NCBI GenBank assembly: GCA_013398055.1
Contig: VZRS01009616.1
Coordinates: 372,001-436,000 of the forward strand
DNA length: 64,000 nucleotides
Direction: 5' to 3'
Source of the DNA: Ifrita kowaldi
Lineage: Eukaryota > Chordata > Aves > Passeriformes > Cinclosomatidae
Part shown: in pieces, positions 50,401 to 62,907 of the stretch
How the letters are laid out: every line of letters starts with the position of its first letter
How positions within the stretch are numbered: position 1 is the stretch's first letter
Translations under genes and position numbers: made by a program
The notes under the pieces: generated by a model
What the model saw: the letters and a program-made list of their open reading frames with translations, nothing else
The model's database searches: none
What the model was told of the DNA's origin: nothing

Positions 50401-53400
50401 ATAACTAACTTATTTAGTAAAAACTGCAGAAGTTCCTAGTTCAGTAGCTTTTCATTTTTATATACACAAGAAAGCAGATTAATAACTAATCTCAAAGTTT
50501 AAAAAATGAAATGCCTGATCTCTGGTTTGTAGAGGTCACAGAATTTGTTTAATCCTTTTCTAAAGTGTTGGTTATCATGATATGCCTCCTGATGGACTGA
50601 AGGCTGCTTTTCTTCCAGATGGAGGTAGTAGACTTAGCTGTGACTTCTTAAAACAAGTTCCTGCACTGATATAGGTGCACTATTTTTGGTTTTTTAATGC
50701 AAAAAATAGAAGCAAATAATTTATTATTACAGTATTTAATGTCTTGAAAGTTTCTGGTTTGCTGTCATGTGATATATTCTAACATTTACAAGTAAGCAGA
50801 CGTCTGAGCTTGCTACAGTTCCTCTCCATTTTGAATGATTTGCACAAACATCTTTGCTAAGTAATTACTTGAAAAACTTCTGTATGCTAATTCTTCCTGA
50901 AAATATTGAATTGAATATTGGATTGTTTCACTTTGACACAAGAGTTGAATTAAATGTGTTGAGCTTTTTTGAGCATAAGCAAGTTTTCTTTGTCTACAAC
51001 ATCTTGCTAACACTTTGTATGATTTGATGTAGCTTTTGGAGACTGCAAGAGCATTTGCCTGTAGGGTTTCAAATGAAATGAGTTTTCTACAGATGTTGTC
51101 TTCCTAATGCCAAGAGTCCACAGATTAAACTGTTCCTTATTGTTTTAAAGAAAGATCTTCAAGCATGCTTGTAACCCCCTACAAAACCCCTCTCCCTTGA
51201 TATTAGCCATATCTGAGAATGAAAGCAAAATATGTCAAATGAAAACTATGAAAATATGATCTTCTATGTATATTTCAAAATGTATTTAAACTTGAAAGTT
51301 GATGTTGAATGTACAAGTCTTGTTCCCATCAGCTGTGTACATTAAATCATGTAGCAGCTTTAGCTTTATATTTAGGATGTGGAAAAAATAGTTCTGTCAA
51401 AACAATATGAACATTTATTATGCAAATATCCAAGAAGCATATTCTGAACTTTTGAGCCTTAAACTTGTCAGCTTCTGGTGTGCTTTGTGTAAACAGGCTC
51501 TGAATAGGATGTTAGTATCCTGGAGTAAGAGACTAGGAAGTAATTCATTCTTCCCACAGACACCACTGAAGCAGGATTTCTCAGAGTCCTTACGTGTGTG
51601 GTTCAAGTACAATCTTTCCAAACCTTAAAAGCTTTTATGCTCTTTTCCCTCCCCCTCCAAACTATGTGTGTGCAAATTAGGGCAGAATCATTAAAATGCA
51701 TGTACACATGCGTGAGTGCAGATACATTCACTGTCCCCATGTGTGCTTTTGTGAAAGGCTGTTGGCAATTAAAACTTACGTTGTATTTGGACCAATTTTA
51801 ATTTTATTGCTGTGTCCAGGTATACATACCTGCCTTATCTCCTCACTTATTAATGCTGAACGTACGTATTTCAAAAGGAGACGTAGGCTGTCTAGTTTCC
51901 AATTCCTGTGGATTATTTCTCTCTCTGTGGATTATTTCAATACTCTTCATTTAGCAAATGAGGAAAGCAGCATTATGTAATACAGCTCACCCACATTAAT
52001 GAAGTTGGCAACTAAAGAATTTACATGTTATAATGATGTGCTTGTGTACAGTAGGTTTTAAAAGAATATGTAATGAATTGTAATGGAAAAAAGGTATGAT
52101 GGAAGCAGATAGTATATGTAGTGAGTGTGCAGTCTGTTAAGATTGCTGAAAGTTTTCTCTCTGAGAACGGAACAGTTTCTTCAAATATTTTAGCTTTTCT
52201 GTTTTGTAATCTCAGAGGAAAAAAAAGTTCTAATTTCTTTGCTGTTTGTTGTTCTGAAATACTAATCAGTATTGTTTTATACTTTATTACAACAGAAAGT
52301 CTCATGTAAGTCCAAGAAACAGGTTAAATGCCTATTCACTTAATGAGTAAGATTAAATATCTGATAAAATGGCTTAAACTTTGAACTCGCTTCAGGGAAT
52401 ACAATCTTGCTGGGTTCAGAGCTGATGTTAAAGTATTGTAAACAGTTGGAGCAAGTGAATTCCAGGTGAAGACTGCACCAGCAGAGGTAGCTTATTCCAG
52501 GTTTAAGCTTGTTGCAGTGGTGACCTGGAATGCTTCTCAACTGCTATTCATTATAAATGTGAACAATTACATTGTTACAATAGGATGCAATGAAGAGCAG
52601 TATCATATTGTTTGGGAGGATCTCATCAGAGCTTGGGTTCAAGTCCCAAAGATTTAAGTCTTCATCATGTGCACTTTGCAGAGAGGGGCGAGTGCTGAGC
52701 CTCTTTGTGGGAGGTGGGTGTTCTCCAGGCCAGGTTGAGCCTTGCTGCCTGAAAGACTCTCATATACTCATGTTGTTACCTCCTCATGGCTTAAGCTTGA
52801 GTAAAGCAGAGAGAGCGAGAGAGTTCCAGTGTCTTGTCAGTATTCCTAGACTGAGAGGTTTTTTCTTTGTTTTGTTACTTAAAAAAAAAGGAAAACAAAA
52901 AGAAAGGTACCATTGGGAATTGTGACCTGGACATATTCACCAGGTTACTTCACTGATCTGTAAATTCCTTGGATCATCCTCGTTAGAGACCACAATGTTA
53001 AAAGAAATGTCAGAAGTTGAAAATGAGATAAGGGTTAGAGTTATGGCAATAATTTTGATAGTGGAGGAAATGAAAATTTTGAAGCCTCATGTTCACAATG
53101 TAGAAGTCTCTACAAGTTGTCACAGCCTCTCTCATTTAGAGAAATAAATCAAATTTATGCTGATATTTAAATTTCAAAGCATATTGTATGTTACAGTGAT
53201 GTCTTTTGATCTATATAGAGAGTATCTGAAACTTTGAATGCAAGTGACATTCCTTGCTGTTACTAAATTAATAAGAAAGAATCAACATAAAAGTAATTAG
53301 CATCTTCATGTCCTCAGTCTAAATTCAGAAGTGGCTTACAGAAACAATATGAATCAAAACTTCTTCCTGTGTGCTGAAGAGCTGCAAATCAAAAGCTGTA

Positions 53401-53515
53401 ATGCTGAACATACTGTTATAGAGTTTTTTTTCCTTTTTGAGGATCATGTAATGAAATATAAGCAGCTGCAAATACATTAATGACTTTAGTGAAATAGAAT
53501 AAAAATTTTACTTGC
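44481..53515. other. Non-coding unique DNA, no gene recognised
   Basis: About 9 kb of AT-rich sequence. The largest frame is 126 codons (46186-46566, plus); it begins near poly-purine 'ggggggaaaaaaaag', is opposed by a 91-codon minus frame over the same bases, and has no motif. A pyrimidine tract lies near 47427-47436 and an A9 tract near 52881. No CR1 was recognised. A tRNA T-arm-like hairpin at 52633-52649 is listed separately. Confidence 0.65.
52633..52649 (+). other. tRNA T-arm-like hairpin, no full tRNA
   Basis: The sequence ttggg-ttcaagt-cccaa forms a perfect 5-bp stem with a 7-base loop fitting the TTCRANY rule of a T-psi-C arm. The following 'agattta' has no complementary acceptor strand about 50-60 bases upstream, and I see no A box, D arm or anticodon arm. 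It may be a remnant of a tRNA-derived SINE or a chance match; it is not an intact tRNA gene. Confidence 0.2.
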
Positions 53516-53684
53516 CTACTTGCAAAAAAGCAAAAAAAATCCTTCCCCCCCGCCCCCCAAAACAAAAAAAAAAAAACAAAAAACAACCCCAAAACCAAAA
53601 ACAAAACAAAACAACACAAAAAANNNNAAAACAAAAAAAACCCCCCCCCCCCCCCAAAAAAAAAAGAAAAAAACCCCAAACACA
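53516..53684 (+). repeat. A/C low-complexity region with a 4-N gap
   Basis: A messy A/C region: CCCCCCCGCCCCCC, then A-runs and CAAAA units, four N at 53624-53627, a C15 run at 53641-53655, then A-runs and AAACCCC words. The open frames through it (proline/lysine-rich on plus, glycine/phenylalanine-rich on minus, each including undetermined residues) are products of the low complexity. The N bases and homopolymers suggest that length and order are unreliable here. Confidence 0.9.
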
Positions 53685-53736
53685 CCCAAACCTCATTATA
53701 CCTTACCTTACCCAAACCTCATTATACCTTACCTTA
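53685..53736. repeat. Tandem duplication of a 26-bp unit
   Basis: Two perfect head-to-tail copies, 53685-53710 and 53711-53736, each beginning cccaaacctcattatacc and ending ttacctta, followed by a partial 'cct'. Each unit itself contains CCTTA repeats. The tandem directly abuts the A/C low-complexity region. It may be part of a longer minisatellite collapsed in assembly. Confidence 0.95.
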
Positions 53737-55664
53737 CCTTCATGCAATCTGTTTTTCATGGTATCTTGGAAATTCTGGATATGATCTGTAATCTGGCCAT
53801 GCAAACATTTCTCATTTTACAGATTTATTATAGGCCTAGTCTATCTGCATGGATAAGAAACTTGCCAATTAATTTTTCTTCTTAGGATTGCAGTCTGTCT
53901 TTCAGACTTCCTTGTGATCACATTCACCTAGTCTGAATTGAATTTAGGAGACAAAGAATTGGAACTATTTACTTCCTCTCTAGAGACCTCTCATACAGTG
54001 AGGTTGATTTTGCTTAATCAAAATCAGGCCTTACAAATTGAAGGGAGTGCTGTGATTTCAAAACTGGATTCTATGTTGTCCAGAAGAAAAACATGAATGA
54101 AAACCTGGACTCTGTTCAGTCTGTCTCTGGGCCATAATATGCAAAATACAAGTTCAGGGAAAGGGGGGCAGGCTGTGAGCAGCCACAAGATCAAATTTGT
54201 TAAATAAGTTGATTAAATTCTGTTTATGGATGTTCTTTGCACTTTAACAAAGGAATATGTTGAGAAAGCTGTACCAACCACAAGAAAATCACTTGTCATT
54301 TAAAGAAACTGAGAGGAGGATTTCTTTGCAGGTAAGGTGGAGGTAGAGCAGAGTCGTGTTGTCTCTCTGAGGAAAATCCCTTGCCATTCAATGAGTTCTC
54401 CATCACAACTCTTAGTCCTGGAACTCTGGAAAAAACAAATTGTATATCTTCTATTAAGTGGCTGAGTGGAACTAATACAGTATTTGTACTGTGGAAAGGA
54501 AAGACATCACTGAACTTTTGGAAAGACCTCCTGCAGTGAGAAGATCTGTGGTCCCAGGGAGCAATCTTGTCAGATTGGTGTGAATGTATAATCATGCGTA
54601 ATGAAGCAAGACAGTTTAGGGCTGAGACATAGTAGCCTAGTAGTTGCTTTCTGTAGCTATCAGTATATAAATTGTTTTTATATACAAAATACTTCAAACA
54701 TAGAAAGAAATTTTACAATATCATGTTAATTGACCAGCTAATAAAATTCCCCACTGAAAGTCTGGCTGTAGCTTAACTTGAGTTATGGGAAGCAGTGAAA
54801 TGTTTAAACTTCTCAAACCATGTAAAATGGTATTTCCAATAAAATATACAAAAATCCTCTTTTTTCATTTTAAGTGGGTTTGCTTTTTTTTTCCCCACCT
54901 ATGATGGATCTGATGTGTATATTTATTGTATGAACATCTATAGAAACACATAGTGAATACCTTGTTCCTTTTAGCTGTAGATGAACAGTTTAACATTTAA
55001 GAAACTATTGGAGGGGCTTCAATGTATTGCAAGACTTGTTTGCAGTGTGTTGTGCTGTGAAGTCTTGCATGAGTGGATTGTGTGCATATGCCAGCAGCAG
55101 GGCTGTCTGATTTACTAGAGGTACTTGAAGAGTTAGGAAAATTCATAATAAAAAGTAGAAAACGTCCAAGGTAATGTTATACATCATGATCATCCATGTG
55201 CCACATTTCTTGCATTATTGATATCCTTTTTCTGTACCTTCTCTTTCCGAAATAGCAGATAACCTTGATGTCCAACAGAGTGCCAGTGGCTTAACATTTG
55301 TTGTCCATGTGATTCGTACTGGTGGGTCTGTTAGGCTGCTGGCTTTTGCAGAAATGTTTGGTGGTTTTGTGCTGTGAAGCGTGTTGTTTTATAGTCTGAG
55401 CAGTGGGCAACAGATTTGTTTCAACTTTAATCAGAGCCCTATTCCAACCAATTACCCAGAGAGTGAATCCTGGCACCTTGTGTCGGTGCTGTTACTGTGA
55501 TAGGCATCAGGAACAGATCCAGGCAGCTCTGCAGCCTCTAAGTTAATATTGTTGCTTTCTTGTTCAGCACTGCTGTTGCTGTAGACACATTGTTCCTTGT
55601 GCTTGCTGAAGGGAAGAAAGGTGAGAACTAACTACTTACTTAAAATTAGAGGAAACGTTTTCAA

Positions 55665-55728
55665 GAAGAGCACTCAAAATGTGTTTCACCTCCAGCGTGT
55701 TTGCCTCTCGTAAGTTTGAGTGCTCTTC
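55665..55728. repeat. Perfect 14-bp inverted repeat (hairpin)
   Basis: The left arm gaagagcactcaaa (55665-55678) is exactly complementary to the right arm tttgagtgctcttc (55715-55728), with a 36-base loop. The loop contains two similar words, gtgtttcacctcc and gtgtttgcctctc. A perfect 14-bp arm within 64 bases is rarer than the 8-bp hairpins seen elsewhere in the window. The stem does not continue into the loop, so it does not look like a typical miRNA precursor. It could be a cruciform-forming site or a tiny inverted duplication. Confidence 0.9.
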
Positions 55729-56059
55729 ATTGACAGAATGTTGTGTGCTATTTTTCCTGTGTAGACCTCTAGGGAAAATTTAGGTTAACTAAGAGAAAAA
55801 TGTTAACACAAATTAAATACTTTTTATACTTTCCTTGGTTGACAAGCTATCCTATCTGCCAATTGCACACGGGTATTGAGTGTTTCCAAAGTCTAATTGT
55901 TATTTCCTGTAGCATAGGAGTGCTTCTCAAGCTGTTCTCAAGAGCTGAGCCCGTGTGTTTTCTCCAGAGTAGCTTACACAGCGATGACTTTAACTTTTAA
56001 TCAACTGATAGCTTGTTCTTGCTTTTTATTCCAGCTCTGGCACTTCAGCACTTGCAATT

Positions 56060-56115
56060 GTGACAGTGTTTTGGCTGGATTTCACGTGCGTATTAGTTCT
56101 GCGCGGCCAATGTCT
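56060..56115. promoter_or_regulatory. CpG cluster with E-box and CCAAT box
   Basis: Within about 30 bases there are a CACGTG E-box (56083-56088), a GCGCGG word (56101-56106) and CCAAT (56107-56111), giving four CpGs in a CpG-poor region. The combination resembles a promoter-proximal or MYC/USF-type site. No CpG island, TATA box or downstream exon supports an actual promoter here. Confidence 0.2.
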
Positions 56116-59100
56116 CTTGGCTGTGTTAAGTTACCTACAATATTGCCAGCTTTCACAGTATCACTGGACATGTTCCTTGTTGTCTTTTGCCTGCTTGCTT
56201 ACTTTCCCTAGCTCAGGTGATGTACAATGTAATAATTTGCTTGGAAAGTATGATCCAAACTCCAAAGTTTATAAAGAAATCCATATTCTAGAAATAAAGC
56301 ACCCGTCCTCTTATTACATGTCCGCCTTGTGATGTACTCCTGAAGACATTTATCATTCTGTTTTGATAGTTACTACATCGTAGTTGTTTGGCAATGTCAT
56401 GAGCAGCTAATGTTCTGATCTTTTTTCCATCAGAAAAGGCATTTTTGGGAATGTGAGCTAAGGATATGTGATGCTAACATGCTACAAAACCTTGTAGGGA
56501 CTATTTCAGTGTTGAAATGCTTACTGCTTTTTCTACTTCATTGGATCCATACAAACGATGGTTCTAAGCAAAAAAAGCAGCATGTATAGCTGTATATTGC
56601 ACTGCCATTGGTATTGTGTGCCACTTGCTTCTGAGAACAAGGAGAATAATGCTTGCTCAAGTTCACTGAAGCTATGCTTTCACATAGAGAAGGAAAAGCT
56701 GGAAATGACCAGTTCTGTCTCTGCACTAAGAGTTTGAGTGAAATAGGAGAGTGTTCCTCCTGGAACTACCTGTATAATGTAAGTGAACTTCAAGTAATGG
56801 TTGTGCATGTGAGCCTCCTAAGAGAGACTGGAAAGAGCTTGTAAGGTATAGGAGAAGAGCCTATCAGAATGTGCCTGCAGTCTTCAATATTTCAGCTCTG
56901 GATCCCTATTTCCAGTTTTGAGGCATGGATCTCCCAGAAAGCTAAAAAACTCTCATCTCTTTGTAATATACTCACTAAAATGTCCCCTGCTAGTGTCAAC
57001 ATGTCCCACTGATCAGCCATTGCAATAGCCAGCACCAACCCTGTCCTTCTTGTTTGAGGAAACACTGGAGTTTGAGCATGGATGAGTGTCATTCACAGTG
57101 TCTTTTACTTTTGGAAGCTGTTCTTACCCAGGCCAGAGCAGATGGCATTGGGATAACAACCTTGAAGATTCACGATCATGAAGAAGAACGTCATTGTTTC
57201 TGTTTATTTTGTTAAACTGGGAGCCCAAACTGACATACCTGGGGAGACACAAGAAGTAGAGCAGGAGGGAAGGGAAATCTTTTGTCTGGTTATGAGGATG
57301 ATGAGCAACAGTCTCCCTGGTATACCTTGGCACCTGAGATTTAAAGTAAAATTCTTGTATTTTTGATGATTCCTCCTCAAAATGAAACAAAATTTCTTGT
57401 TCTCTAGAGTCTCAACAAGAGTTTTACCTTATGTATTTATTTTCTCTTTCAACCCAACTGATGTTGTTGAGCAACTGAAGCGCTTAAAGACAGTGCTTAT
57501 GTTGGTACTGCTCAGTAGCTTAAAGTAGAAAGCCCTGTGGGATCAGGAATGAAAAGGAAAAGAGTAATGTATATTTCCCCCAGCTTTCAGTGAAAAAGGT
57601 GAGATGCAGAATTTTCTGTGGAACACCAATCTCTTATTGGGGAATAAATATGAAATACTGACATGTGGTGGAGTGCCTGCTTGTTCCCCTAATGATTCTC
57701 TGAGAAACAGTTTTTTAATATCCATAATCATATGTGACTCTGAGACTGGATTCTAATATTGTCTCTGAAGTACAGGGGCTTTATTATTATTGTTTTATAT
57801 TAATGGCTTGTATTGCCTTTGAAATGTAGATTTTTTTTTTTTACTTTTGATTATGTGTGGTTTACATTCTTGTAGGTTTACCAGCTAGAGCTGTTTGTGT
57901 AGTTTAAAAAGTGTGAGAAAAGGGAAGTCGTTTCTGCTCTCTCCAGTTTGACTTCTCTCTGGTTCCTGGAGTGGTGCAGAGGAGAAATATTCTTATTATA
58001 GTTTTTAACATTGAACAGCTGCTTTTGAAATTATTATTATTATTTATTTATTCTTACATGTGCATTCTGGCATGACTCACAAGTGAGGTAGAGTTCATGG
58101 GATTCATCCTCTTCCCTCTGGGGATATTTGTCTGCATCAGAGAAGTATCACTTATTGTGACAGCATTGGCAACCTGTCTTCTGCAGAGGCTCAGTGCTGG
58201 AGCGGGTGGGTAGCTGTAGATAGGGAGTGAGCCCCATTGGCAAAGCTTTGCCATGCTTGCACAGCACCTGCCTTTACAGGGTCTTGGTCTGTCCCAGGCC
58301 CTTAGTCACAGCAGCAGTATAGGAACCAAATTAACACTCTGCTTCACATGAGGGAGGAAAGAATTGAGCCATTCTTGCATGGTGCTTCTGGAGTTACATC
58401 TGTAAGCAGCCAACATGCAATTTGAGTGCCCTAATGAAGACACTGTAAGGAGACCTTAAAAAGCACAGTCCAACAAATATTCTCATGAAGTTTCTGAATG
58501 GCATCCATTTCCCCCTTACCTTAGTAAGCAAACATGCTAATAAAATGGTGTTGTAGAGGACAGTGTAAATATTTATTACAGTGTGTACCTTCTTCTCTGA
58601 AAGATGCAATACCCTTGCAGTCATTTGAATTGTATTTTGCAAGCAGAGCTATGTTTCAGAAGAACTTACACTGACAGTCAGCAAACTGGCAGGTGAGGGG
58701 TGAAGAAGTGCTGCAATCAGTATTCTGGTATTCAGCTTGCTTGTGCAAGGCAGGCTTCTATCCAGATTCATGAAGTCTTTTGGAAGAAAAGTCTCAAAGT
58801 TGTGGAGGGTTTTTTATGTCATTGCAAAATACTAAGCCTGTTTTTCCTTTTTAGAGAATCTTGCTAAAGGCTGTCTTCACTCTGGTTTGCAGCTTCATTC
58901 AATCCCATTCTGTTTTTGCTCTTTTAAAGGTTTGGTTTCTCTGCAGTATAACTTTCAGCATCTGTAAGAACTCTCTATGGATTGCTGAACAATAGGGGGG
59001 AGTGAAACCATTGCCAGCTCCATATGAACTGAAGCCTACACTCTGAAATGTTCTGGGCCTTAATGCATCCATCTAATGTCAAGGTCCTGATTGATCGGTG

Positions 59101-59991
59101 CTGGGAATAGCATCAAATTCCAGCTGGTTGTGATGTGCCAGGTCATGATTAAACTGTCTCATTCGGAAAAGGGGAAGGAAAAGGAGATGAATAAATCCAT
59201 ATTCTGCAGTTCCTTAAGTCAGGATTCCTGTAGTTCTACAGGTGTGGAATAATTTTGACCACTTATTCCTTAGTACCTCAGAGCTTTTCTATACTGAAGT
59301 CAGTGAGGAATGGCCTTAAGGGATCAAGCTGTTGTTAGAGAAGTTGGGGTATGGTTCTACCTGTGATTTTTGTGTATGAAACCCAAAGCATTGAAGTCTG
59401 GCTTAACAAAATTCTGAACTCTTGTCCAAGCTATGCTTTTGCCAACTGTGGAGTAATATTGCAAATAAGTTTTTGTAGGTAACTTAAAAAGCAGAAAGAT
59501 TACATTTTGTTTTGTGTGATTAGATGAGGAACCCTTTATTTAAGGGCCTGTCCTAAATGAATCCCTCTCAAATAAATGAATTACATTAAGTTCTTGAGCA
59601 TGTTATCTCAAAAGTTTTTCTTCCGTAAATGCTTTGTCTTAAAAAGAACACTGAATTTTGGGGTTATTAGGTATGTTAAATGCATGTCCTGTGTAGTAAA
59701 ACTTCAGATCAGCATAAAATAATGCATTTGTTTTAATTGCTCCAAAAGCATAAAACTAATACATGTGGAGCTGCAGATCAGAATGTGAATGTACTGTAAT
59801 GTTTTTTAAAGGAGGTGTGTTGTAAGTGACTGAATTCACCAACAAAATTAGAGCAAGTTTGTAGGTTTCCAAATTACACTTAACCACTTATAAAAATGGT
59901 GACTTCTTGTGTCAAGTAGTAGAAAATAGGAAAAGCGATTTTAAAGAAAATGAAGAAGAATTTGTTTTCCTTTTTATTAATGGGCTTATTT

Positions 59992-60785
59992 CACAGAAAC
60001 ACAGAATAGATAGGGTTGGAAGGAACCACTGGAGATCATCTAGTCTAACCCCTCTGCCAAGGCAGGGTCACCTAGAGCAGGTTAAACAGAAACTCATCCG
60101 GGTGGCTTGATTTGTCTCCAAAGAGGGAGACTCCAAAACCTGGGCAGTCTGTTCAATGCTCTGCCACCCTTGGTGTAAAGAAGGTCTTCCTCAGGTTGAG
60201 GTGGGACTTCTTGTGTTATGATTTGCGGCCATTGCTCCTCATCCTGTTTCTGCACACCATGGAAAAGAGTCTGGCACCACCCTCTTGGCAGCAGCCTTTG
60301 AAATGCTTAAATACATTCATGAGATCCCTTCTCAGTCTTCTCCAGACTAAACAGGCCCAGCTCCCTCAGTCTCTTCTCATAGGAGAGATGCTCCAGACCC
60401 CTCATCATCTTTGTGGCCTCTGCCGGACCCTTTCTAGCTGCTCCTTTAACTGTGGAGACCAGAATTGATGACAATATTCCAGGTACACCAATATTCCAGA
60501 TTAGGGCTGAGCAGAGGGGGAAGATCACCTCCCTTGACCTGCTGGCCACACTCTTCTGATGCACCCCAGGGTACCACTGGCCCTCCTGGCCACAAGGGCA
60601 CTGTGGGCGCATGGTCACCAGGACTCCCAGTCCTTTCTTACAGAGCTGTTCTCTAGTAGGTCAGCCCCCAAACCCCGAGTCCTTCAGTTTAAAGCTCTTC
60701 TTGCCAAACTGGCCAGCTGGCTGCCAAAGAGTCTCTTGCCCTTTTTGGGCAGGTGGATCCCATCCCTCCTTACCAGGCTACAATC
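59992..60785 (-). mobile_element. CR1 LINE 3' portion with decayed ORF2 end
   Basis: The longest and best preserved CR1 here, about 790 bases, on the minus strand. Its 3' end is at 59992-60010 (reads cacagaaacacagaatag on plus, the complement of the attctgtg tail), followed by 'ggttggaaggaaccactgg' and 'gatcatctagtctaacccc'. On the minus strand the frame 60307-60618 contains LSYEKRLRELGLFSLEK, the characteristic C-terminal segment of CR1 ORF2 between the reverse transcriptase and the 3' UTR. The frame is short and breaks on both sides, so the copy is inactive. It is 5'-truncated near 60785, as CR1 copies usually are. No target duplication or poly(A) was seen, consistent with CR1. Confidence 0.95.
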
Positions 60786-62404
60786 ATTAAAGTACAATTT
60801 CTGAAGTTAATTAAAAAATCTGTGGTCCTCCTTTTCAGTCATAACCCAAACTGGTATTATGAAAGGTACTGATAAATTGCTTAAACCAGAGTGGTTATTC
60901 TGCTGTTACAACATTTGTTCTTTAATTTCTTTGATTGAAATATTTAACACAACTTGCTACTTGCTTATCTTAGATAATGCTTTAGTTAATTGCCACCTCC
61001 ATTCTCTTTTTTCCCGCCTTAACTTTGCTTAACTCATTGGTTTAAAGATTCATGAAAATAAGTCTCCTGAAGCTTCAAAATAATTAGTCTTTTCACTTTA
61101 ATGATAGACCTTGAATAGGGAAATTAGATGGGCTTTCCCTGAAGTTTAAATTCTCTTCCATTCTTTAAAGCAGCATAGTACAATACTGCACATAAGCAAG
61201 GAGAAAAAAAAAATATTTTTTGCTCCATTATGTTCAAAACTGCTCCTTAAGGAAAAGCTATTAAAAACAAATTGCATTTAAAAAAGCAACTGTTTTTCAA
61301 GACAAAAATATACTCCAAAATCGGAACTGTTAGTGACTTTTTTTTTTCCTTAATTCCTATCGGTGACTGAAATGAGAACTGAATGCATGTTTAACACATT
61401 ATACATATGGCATGTGTTAGGCATATATAGTACTATGAGCATAAGTTGGGTTTTTTCTCCCTCCTTGGAAGAAAATTTCCTGAAAGTCAGGCACCATGAT
61501 AATTATCACCCCTAAGACATAGCGTGAGGCATTTCTTAAATTCTCAATTTGAAACAATAGGAGTATAGATCTGCATTTAAATGTTACAATTTCTAGAGCA
61601 TTCACTGTAGTTAAATTAAAATAAGTAATATAGAAAACATGCCAGTTAATAAATAGTTAATATGCAGGTGTTGTTTTAGAAGTGGCCGATTGGATTATTC
61701 TGTTTAGGAAGGTTATTCCTTTTCTAATTCATCTATCTGTAAGCAACACTCAAATGTGAAAGCACTGATTTTTTTTTTAACATGCTGAACTGCTGTCGCT
61801 GACCTATATTATTCTGGAACATCTGTTGCCTTAATTTTTTAGATTTTGAAGTAGTCTAAAGCCTGCAGTGTTTAGTCAGGTTATGTATTGACTTATTTGA
61901 ATGATGACTTCAGATTTGACTCTTAAAAACAAACCTTTCTTTCATCTTCCCAAGGCTTAATTTCCCACTTGCCTTCATGAGTTTAAAGTTTTAGAATTAT
62001 CTTAGTGATTTTATCTTAGTGTTTAGTGTATTCCTCTTGGTCATTGAGCTCTGGCGCCGTTCATGTGTATCCTTCTACTGTCTTTGGAACGGTGACCACC
62101 TGTTTATTCTTACTCTCATATTTTTAATGGTCTCCTCATTTAGTCACTTAATTATTTTGGAAAACATAATGAGTGATAGTTCCTGAAGTGGCCCAAAATG
62201 TGGAAGAATTTTTAAAAACACATTATTTTATTTCCTTTTAACCTAAAATGTTTTCCCATTTGTTTATAAGTACATGGCTTGCAGGATTAGCAATGCAGTG
62301 TATACCTCCTTAAATAAAATAATAACATGATGTCTTGCTATTTATTCATCACATTTCAGCAAAGTTCTTTAACTGATGAGGAGAAGGTTGGAGTCCTGGG
62401 AAGT

Positions 62405-62451
62405 GGTTTTTTGTTTTTTGTTTTGTGGGGTTTTTTTTGGTTTTTTTTTTT
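62405..62451 (+). repeat. T/G-rich low-complexity tract
   Basis: T runs of 4 to 12 bases separated by single G or short G runs, including GGGG at about 62427-62430. It is a degenerate mononucleotide/GTTTT repeat, similar in kind to the tract at 19667-19742. Confidence 0.85.
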
Positions 62452-62907
62452 CACCTCCTCCAGTTAACACATGGATGATAATTTTTATTCTACATTTTAT
62501 AATAATTTTATAATAATCACTACGAAACACCAAATACAACAGGACTCATAATATCTTTGGTCTGTCATTTCATTTCCCATTCAGGTTTTTTTTGATGCCC
62601 TGCATTCCTCTGCCCTTCACTGGTCCGGCTCTCCCCTTGCTCTTCTACTGCCTTAGCTCCCTTCTCCTCCCCTGTGTGTAAACCTGCTTTTTGCCCTCCA
62701 CATCTCCCCAGCATACACTCGTTTCCCATTGCCATTTCCTGCCTTTGCTATGCATTATATTGAGGTTTGGCCCTTTGGGCTTAGACGAGTTTGACTTGAT
62801 GCCAGGGAAGCAATGAGAAGTGATGGTCTTGCTGGCTGATGACAGCTTGTTCCTGAGCAAAGCAGCTGCAGGTAAATTTAAATCTGATGAGAGCCACACT
62901 TTCAACT

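Larger units (their letters stand above)
53737..59991. other. Non-coding unique DNA, no gene recognised
   Basis: AT-rich sequence without recognised exons. The largest frame is 133 codons (54296-54697, minus), with no recognisable motif. Overlapping opposite frames at 57124-57390 are also unrecognised. Simple tracts include an ATT/ATTT run at about 58029-58050 and T12 near 57830. The inverted repeat at 55665-55728 and the CpG cluster at 56080-56115 are listed separately. Confidence 0.65.

Noticed and set aside
53416..53885. Long glycine/phenylalanine- or proline/lysine-rich frames
   Set aside because: They arise from homopolymers and cross undetermined bases.
54296..54697. 133-codon minus frame
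   Set aside because: No recognisable domain and no splice or promoter context. Likely chance.
60112..60804. Several open frames on the plus strand
   Set aside because: These are antisense readings of the CR1 element at 59992-60785. Only the minus-strand reading matches CR1 ORF2.
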